Below are positions 59,501 through 64,000 of a DNA stretch of 64,000 bases, piece after piece. Each line of letters opens with the position of its first letter. The stretch's first letter is position 1. The position numbers and the translations under genes are program-made. Source of the stretch: Daedaleopsis sinensis. Its lineage: Eukaryota > Basidiomycota > Agaricomycetes > Polyporales > Polyporaceae. The DNA is taken from contig CM066311.1 of assembly GCA_033807695.1 (NCBI GenBank), forward strand, positions 620,001-684,000, written 5' to 3'. The notes beneath the pieces are model-generated. The model ran no database searches. It worked only from the letters and a program-made list of their open reading frames with translations, and had not been told where the DNA came from.

Positions 59501-60396
59501 TGGCGGCCTACCGTGATCGCGGTCAGCACATCGTTGTCGTGACTTTGTTTCCCTTGAAGGAAACGGGCAAGGACCCTACGGAGTATCAGCGAACAGACTG
59601 CATCAAGTAGCTCCAGAGCACGTACTCCGGATTGATTGTGGCAACGTGAGTAAGCTTGACTTTGTACGGTTTGGGGCCGCGACGCCCTTCGGTCCCGCCT
59701 TGTGCTTGGTCGCCCGGAGAGTCGGACAGGGTGAACGTGAACTGATATCGTCAGTTTGTTAGCAAAAGAACTTGAAGATACAGCGTTCAGCGTTCGACAC
59801 GTACCTCCTGGGACCCAGTCGGCCCGAAAGGAAGTTCGCGCGCGGCGAACATGTTCTTACGGCCGTCATAGACAGCGCACTGAGTGAACACTTGCGGCGC
59901 AACTACTTCTTGGAGTCGACGGATGATCAGCATGTTGAGGCGTGCCGGAAGGGTCTTCTCCGACGGTGAGATGACTAAAGGGGACAACTGATGAGATGCA
60001 TGACAAAGGGTCGGAGTGCAAGGGGACATACCAACTACACCATCGAGAGTTCAGGCTCGAACGAATGAGCGGGGATGTGAGAGTAAGCAACGACGCACCA
60101 TCGTAGTGGTATATATTGCCCTCCGGTATGGTCACCGGATAGTGATTGGTGAAGACGGAGATCGCACGTCCACTGGTGCCGAAGGCCGGGCGTTTGACAC
60201 CGACGGTCTTGATGTGAGGACTGGTATCAGGCAAGCCACCTGGAGGGGGAGGACGAGTTGGCTGGATGGCGGGATCACCAGGAACACCGCGACTGCGAGG
60301 AGCCTCACGAGAGGCCGAGGGCTGTCCACTGCCAGGGCCGCCGCGAGTCCCGCGACCACGTCTGGTATTGGCGCCTGGACCGCCTCGAGGTGGCAT
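56558..60396 (-). CDS. Argonaute (RNA silencing slicer)
   Basis: Starts [16 protein letters not shown] with an RG-rich leader, then the N domain ([20 protein letters not shown]). Linker and PAZ regions follow, including [20 protein letters not shown] and [18 protein letters not shown]. The MID domain shows [19 protein letters not shown] and [19 protein letters not shown]. The PIWI domain has [11 protein letters not shown], a [10 protein letters not shown] glutamate-finger candidate, [62 protein letters not shown] and the family-typical end GVMYFS. The catalytic tetrad reads D-E-D-D, so it is probably slicer-competent. More than ten introns; one splits MGAD-type motif I. Role: guide-RNA-directed silencing (quelling-like or small-RNA defence against transposons). 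A TTAAATA lies about 85 bp before the start. Confidence 0.93.
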
Positions 60397-61402
60397 GATG
60401 GAAGAGATATTACTGTGGGAGGGTGCGGAGTGGAGGAGAAAGGAGAGAGAGCGAGAATGAGCGGAAGGGGACGGGGAGGGTATTTAACCTGGGCCATTAT
60501 GCTGCAGCTAGTAAGTTGTGCTGCAGGATCGATATTGGATCTCGCGTGCACACGCGCGCGCTTTGTTTTGTTCTGTTGACGCGTCGCGCTCGCGCTCCAC
60601 GACGTCGTGGGTGCATCTCGCCTTTTTCCGCTATGGCTCTTGCCCTCGACCTCCTTTTCACTCGCCGTCTTCGCCCTCGTTGTCGCGTACAGGCAGCAGC
60701 CCTTGCGCTCTGTTTTTGCACAGCCCCCGCTGCAGCTGGTGTACGCTCGCAGGCGCTCTATGCTACCTGAGCCAGGCGTTGTACTCGGCGCGCCGCGCGC
60801 GAAGTCACCCAGCTTGAAGCTGAATAGGGAAATGGAGGACGAGAGCGTCGAGACATCGAGTGATCCGCTCGTGGTGGGTTCGCCTAGGTCGAGTGGAGCT
60901 CGATCAGCGCGAAGGAGCAAGTTTGTCGGTATCAAGGTATACTAATTTATGAAACGTAGCATCGAGTCCACGGATAGGATCGGAGGATATACATCGTTCA
61001 ATAGCAGGCAACAGCATGAGACCAGAGCGGAGAGCATAGCGACATGTGGTTATATAGGAGAGCACGGCCATGGATAGCTGAGACTCGGAGCAAGGATACA
61101 GAGCGGTCGATGAAAGAGACTTGTTCGGGGATGTGAGATGGTCTCACGGAATCTATGTGGACTCGGAGCAGCAATAGGGTGATACGACCGCGGGACAGAG
61201 ACACGGAGTAGATATCAGGGCTTGCATGGAATCTATGATTGATCTGTGCGAGTAAAACGAACCCAGTGAATACCGTGCTAGATACTAGGCCTGGGGACAG
61301 ATGAGGCACATACCGCGTGAATCATTAGTAGAGGAACATGCTCGTATCTTCGAACGTGCTGAGGCATGCACTGTGTTCTTGAAGTGACTCCATAGTCGGA
61401 GT
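60397..61402. other. Intergenic holding a duplicated tail fragment
   Basis: Contains the Argonaute promoter and the fragment at 60767-60943. Apart from these I see no gene. Confidence 0.5.
60767..60943 (+). pseudogene. Duplicate of the tail segment near 55.9-56.1 kb
   Basis: Starts with CTGAGCCAGGCGTTGTACTC, which corresponds to CTGAGCCAGACGTTGTACTC near 55889. It then encodes MEDESVETSSDPLVVGSPRS against MEDEGVGTSRDPLMMDLPVG in the other copy. The membrane-helix part of the DUF6533 relic is absent here. It looks like a dispersed partial copy on the other side of Argonaute. Confidence 0.55.
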
Positions 61403-62477
61403 TCAAGCCCGCCTGCTGATGTTGGCGGAAGAGCCCTGCGTGCTACCGAACAACATCGAAGTCGTCTGGTGAGCTGGGTTCGCCATGTTTGACGTCGACC
61501 ATTCGTTGTGCCCCATCATGGACGGCGGGTAGCCAGGGTTCGCCATGTTTGACGTCGACCATTCGTTGTGCCCCATCATGAACAATGAAGAGGCCTGCGC
61601 AGCGTGGGTGTAGCTGCCTCCCGCCGGCGGAGAGTACGGCGGGGCGACGTTGGACGGCGGGTAGTCACCAGCAGATGAGTAGTCGACTGTATATTCGATA
61701 AATAGGATGCTTAGTGTTGAAGTAGATTCACTATAATAGACAGAATACTAAGCACTCACGAGACAATGAATGGTTGGAGGTAGTGCCAGATATCAGGCCC
61801 GGATTATAGGCCCCATGCGACGTCTTCGACCTGTCCTCGTAGAAGCAAGGCTTTCCGGAACGCGCACAGGACTGGCACTTGGGCTTCTCGCCGCTGCACT
61901 TTCTTTTCGCGGAGCGGCAAGTTCCGCACTAACGTAGACGGCGTCAGAGTCAGATTCCGTCAATCACGAAGCCTCATGGCACCGGCCCGTCGGCTAGATA
62001 CGCGCACAGTACGTAAGTAGTCATAAATTAACACTCACAGGGTTTTTCGTCTTCTTCGGAGTAGTGGCCTTGGGCACAAGCTGACCCAACGCTGGCCGTC
62101 ACAATTGTCGAGGTAGAATGTAGAGCAGAACATGCGTCAAAATGAGTCTACTAGTAGTATCATCGACGGACAAGTCCACGGCTGCACTCACCAGAGATAA
62201 CGTCATTCACCGGGACGTAGCATAATGTGTTACTTGGCATTGAACCGACCTCCCTCTTGATTTGTGGACAGGGAACGAGAACGTAGTCGATATTTCCATG
62301 GTTGTCCGGGATGGGCAACCCAACTTGTTGACGAGGGGAAGCCGGCGGGTAGTTCGCGAGTAGTTCGGGAGACACAGCAATGTATAGGTGTCCATTGCAC
62401 GTCACCAACTTGGGAAGGGCCGCGGACGTAGGCCCAGAAGGGACGGCGCTGGTGTATGCTGAGCGAGAGGAGTGCAT
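61403..62477 (-). CDS. Small Zn(II)2Cys6 transcription factor
   Basis: Four exons on the minus strand. The first starts MHSSRSAYTSAVPSGPTS and contains LVTCNGHLYIAVSPELLANY; it ends DVIS. The second is short and lysine-rich (LGQLVPKATTPKKTKNP). The third holds the zinc cluster C-x2-C-x6-C-x5-C-x2-C-x6-C (CGTCRSAKRKCSGEKPKCQ, then SCARSGKPCFYED), the full GAL4-type pattern. The last exon is proline/serine/glycine-rich and contains MMGHNEWSTSNMANP twice, separated by GYPPS. There is no fungal-specific middle homology domain, and the protein is short (roughly 250 residues) compared with most Zn2Cys6 factors. The zinc cluster is internal, not N-terminal, which is common in basidiomycetes. Targets are unknown. 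Confidence 0.85.
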
Positions 62478-62837
62478 GAGCAATTGCCAGGGGAAGTTGG
62501 TTGCGCTAGAGTCAGTGTAGAACTCACCTTGCCGAGAGGGGAGTCTTTATGGTCCCAAAGAAACGCTCCCGGGAGGCGAGAACTGAGAACTGATAAATCA
62601 GAATCGACAGGAATGGACTCTTTGTGACCAGCACTTGCGCGGCCAGCGCTTGTACCGGAACAGGTTTGGGTTTCGGGGCCTGCCGAGCTTGCGAGGCCGG
62701 CTCCCAACGTCCAGCTGAGCGGCAAGCGCGCGCCTGCCACGTCGTCGTCTCTCTCTCTCTTACATCTAGTTCCTCTAGGCGGACGGTTCGCTCGGCGCTG
62801 GCGCACAGCTCCCTACGAAGATCTTGTACCGACTGGG
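62478..62837. other. Upstream region of the transcription factor
   Basis: Contains one copy of the GCCGAGCTTGCGAGGC motif (62682-62697) and a minus frame with a coiled-coil-like VQDLRRELCASAERTVRLEE. No gene can be defined. Confidence 0.4.
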
Positions 62838-63353
62838 ACCAGGGATGGCATCTCGACGGTCGGGCGGACAAAGTGGTCGCTGCGCTCCGCGGTGCGCCTC
62901 CATCCTCTTCCTCAAATTTCCAAGAATCACCCTCCAGATGTCTAGCCGACTGCCCGACGTCTAGGACATTCACATCTGGGCTTTTATGCGGCGAAATTTG
63001 GATGGGAAGACCAGGGATGGCATCTCGACGGTCGGGCGGACAAAGTGGTCGCTGCGCTCCGCGGTGCGCCTCCATCCTCTTCCTCAAATTTCCAAGAATC
63101 ACCCTCCAGATGTCTAGCCGACTGCCCGACGTCTAGGACATTCACATCTGGGCTTTTATGCGGCGAAATTTGGATGGGAAGACCAGGGATGGCATCTCGA
63201 CGGTCGGGCGGACAAAGTGGTCGCTGCGCTCCGCGGTGCGCCTCCATCCTCTTCCTCAAATTTCCAAGAATCACCCTCCAGATGTCTAGCCGACTGCCCG
63301 ACGTCTAGGACATTCACATCTGGGCTTTTATGCGGCGAAATTTGGATGGGAAT
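62838..63353. repeat. Tandem repeat, three 172-bp copies
   Basis: Units at 62838-63009, 63010-63181 and 63182-63353 appear identical by eye apart from the last base or so. Each starts ACCAGGGATGGCATCTCGAC and ends GGCGAAATTTGGATGGGAA. 172 is not a multiple of three, so any frame through it shifts between units. Confidence 0.92.
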
Positions 63354-64000
63354 GGGCTGGATGGCAGGAAACTGTCTGGATGACGGTCAGTAACCCCTAT
63401 GATCCGCTGTCGAACACGACGTCCAACCGTCAGCCTCCTCCGTACGTTCACGATGTGTTCTGGGATCCGAGAGCACCCTCCTCTCGCCCATTACATATGG
63501 ATTCACGCGAGCTCCGAGAGTACACTCCTCTTACTTGCCATCGCTACCCCTATCATCTTGGGGCCCTCCTCCTGCAGACACGAGCTCCTACAAGGGAACA
63601 ACAGCCCTATTTCTCATACACGGGACAAACAGCCCTCATTCTCATACACGGGACCAACAGTCCTATTCTCTGCCCATGTCCTTATGCTAGCGTTGGGCCC
63701 GTGCGGTCTATGCGACATATACACGCTAATCTTGGACTTCGCACCCGATTAAGACCAAACGGGCCTCATGCGTTCCGTGCATACTCCGTATGAGTTTGTC
63801 CGATTGCTGCATAGCGGTCGGCTTGAGGGTAGACGAAACACCGTTCAATTCTGATATTGTCCCAGCATGTGCAGACCGCCCTTCCTCCGCACGACGTGTT
63901 CTGATGCTCTCGACACACTCCATCGTCGCTGTCCTATTCGATACCGCAGCGCTTCGTTCGCGCTCCGCTACCTCCGCTACAGTGTGATGGATGCACCACA
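63354..64000. other. Window end, no gene seen
   Basis: A plus frame starting near 63380 (MTVSNPYDPLSNTTSN) runs about 135 codons through a minisatellite and has no recognised domain. I do not call it a gene. Confidence 0.4.
63601..63670. repeat. 28-bp minisatellite, about 2.5 copies
   Basis: Units start at 63601, 63629 and 63657, built on ACAGCCCTATTCTCATACA with CGGGAC following. The copies differ by one to three bases. Confidence 0.75.

Noticed and set aside
63380..63793. Plus frame of about 137 codons through the minisatellite
   Set aside because: The repeat has a 28-bp period, so it cannot encode a regular peptide repeat. No homology recognised.

Overview
The window is nuclear DNA of a filamentous basidiomycete, most likely an agaricomycete of the Polyporales type. 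The signs are many short GT-AG introns (about 50-70 nt), GC-rich exons, class I hydrophobins, and families typical of mushrooms (DUF6699, DUF6533, perilipin, many-intron sugar porters). The organism is inferred; no marker gene is present. No rRNA, tRNA or CRISPR was seen. Gene models were built by hand from reading frames, splice sites and intron phases, so small exons and 5' ends may be off.

Left part (1-13.7 kb), mostly housekeeping: a DUF6699 gene (5' end probably outside), the CBS-domain regulator SDS23 (minus), a lipid-droplet perilipin (minus), a type-B carboxylesterase and an MFS sugar porter with three microexons and one unexplained frame break.

Middle part (14-37.6 kb), fast-evolving: a scattered family of unrecognised genes shares an N-terminal module C-x(7-15)-C-x(10-15)-C-x2-H-x3-Y, a helical region ending in an R-F-F-like motif just before a phase-1 intron, and, in three members, a C-terminal transmembrane helix split by an intron. 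The members are at 13.98-16.23, 21.28-22.30, 22.70-24.05 (two modules) and 36.32-37.58 kb, with decayed copies at 27.2-27.7 and 28.3-28.8 kb. The 21.3 kb member runs in frame into a complete eight-cysteine class I hydrophobin domain. Among them lie a normal hydrophobin, an enoyl-reductase-like dehydrogenase, a type I membrane protein, lunapark and an SPFH/band 7 protein. Repeats and hairpins fill 29.1-30.1 kb. This family is the best candidate for an undescribed system here.

Right part (39-62.5 kb), mostly conserved: TPS2 (trehalose-6-phosphate phosphatase), a Gbp2/Hrb1-like SR/RRM protein divergent from an MFSD5-like transporter, a second type I membrane protein, SEC23, relics of a DUF6533 gene, an Argonaute with an apparently intact DEDD slicer tetrad, and a small Zn2Cys6 transcription factor. 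A threefold 172-bp tandem repeat follows at 62.8-63.35 kb. The last 650 bp hold a 28-bp minisatellite and no gene I can support.
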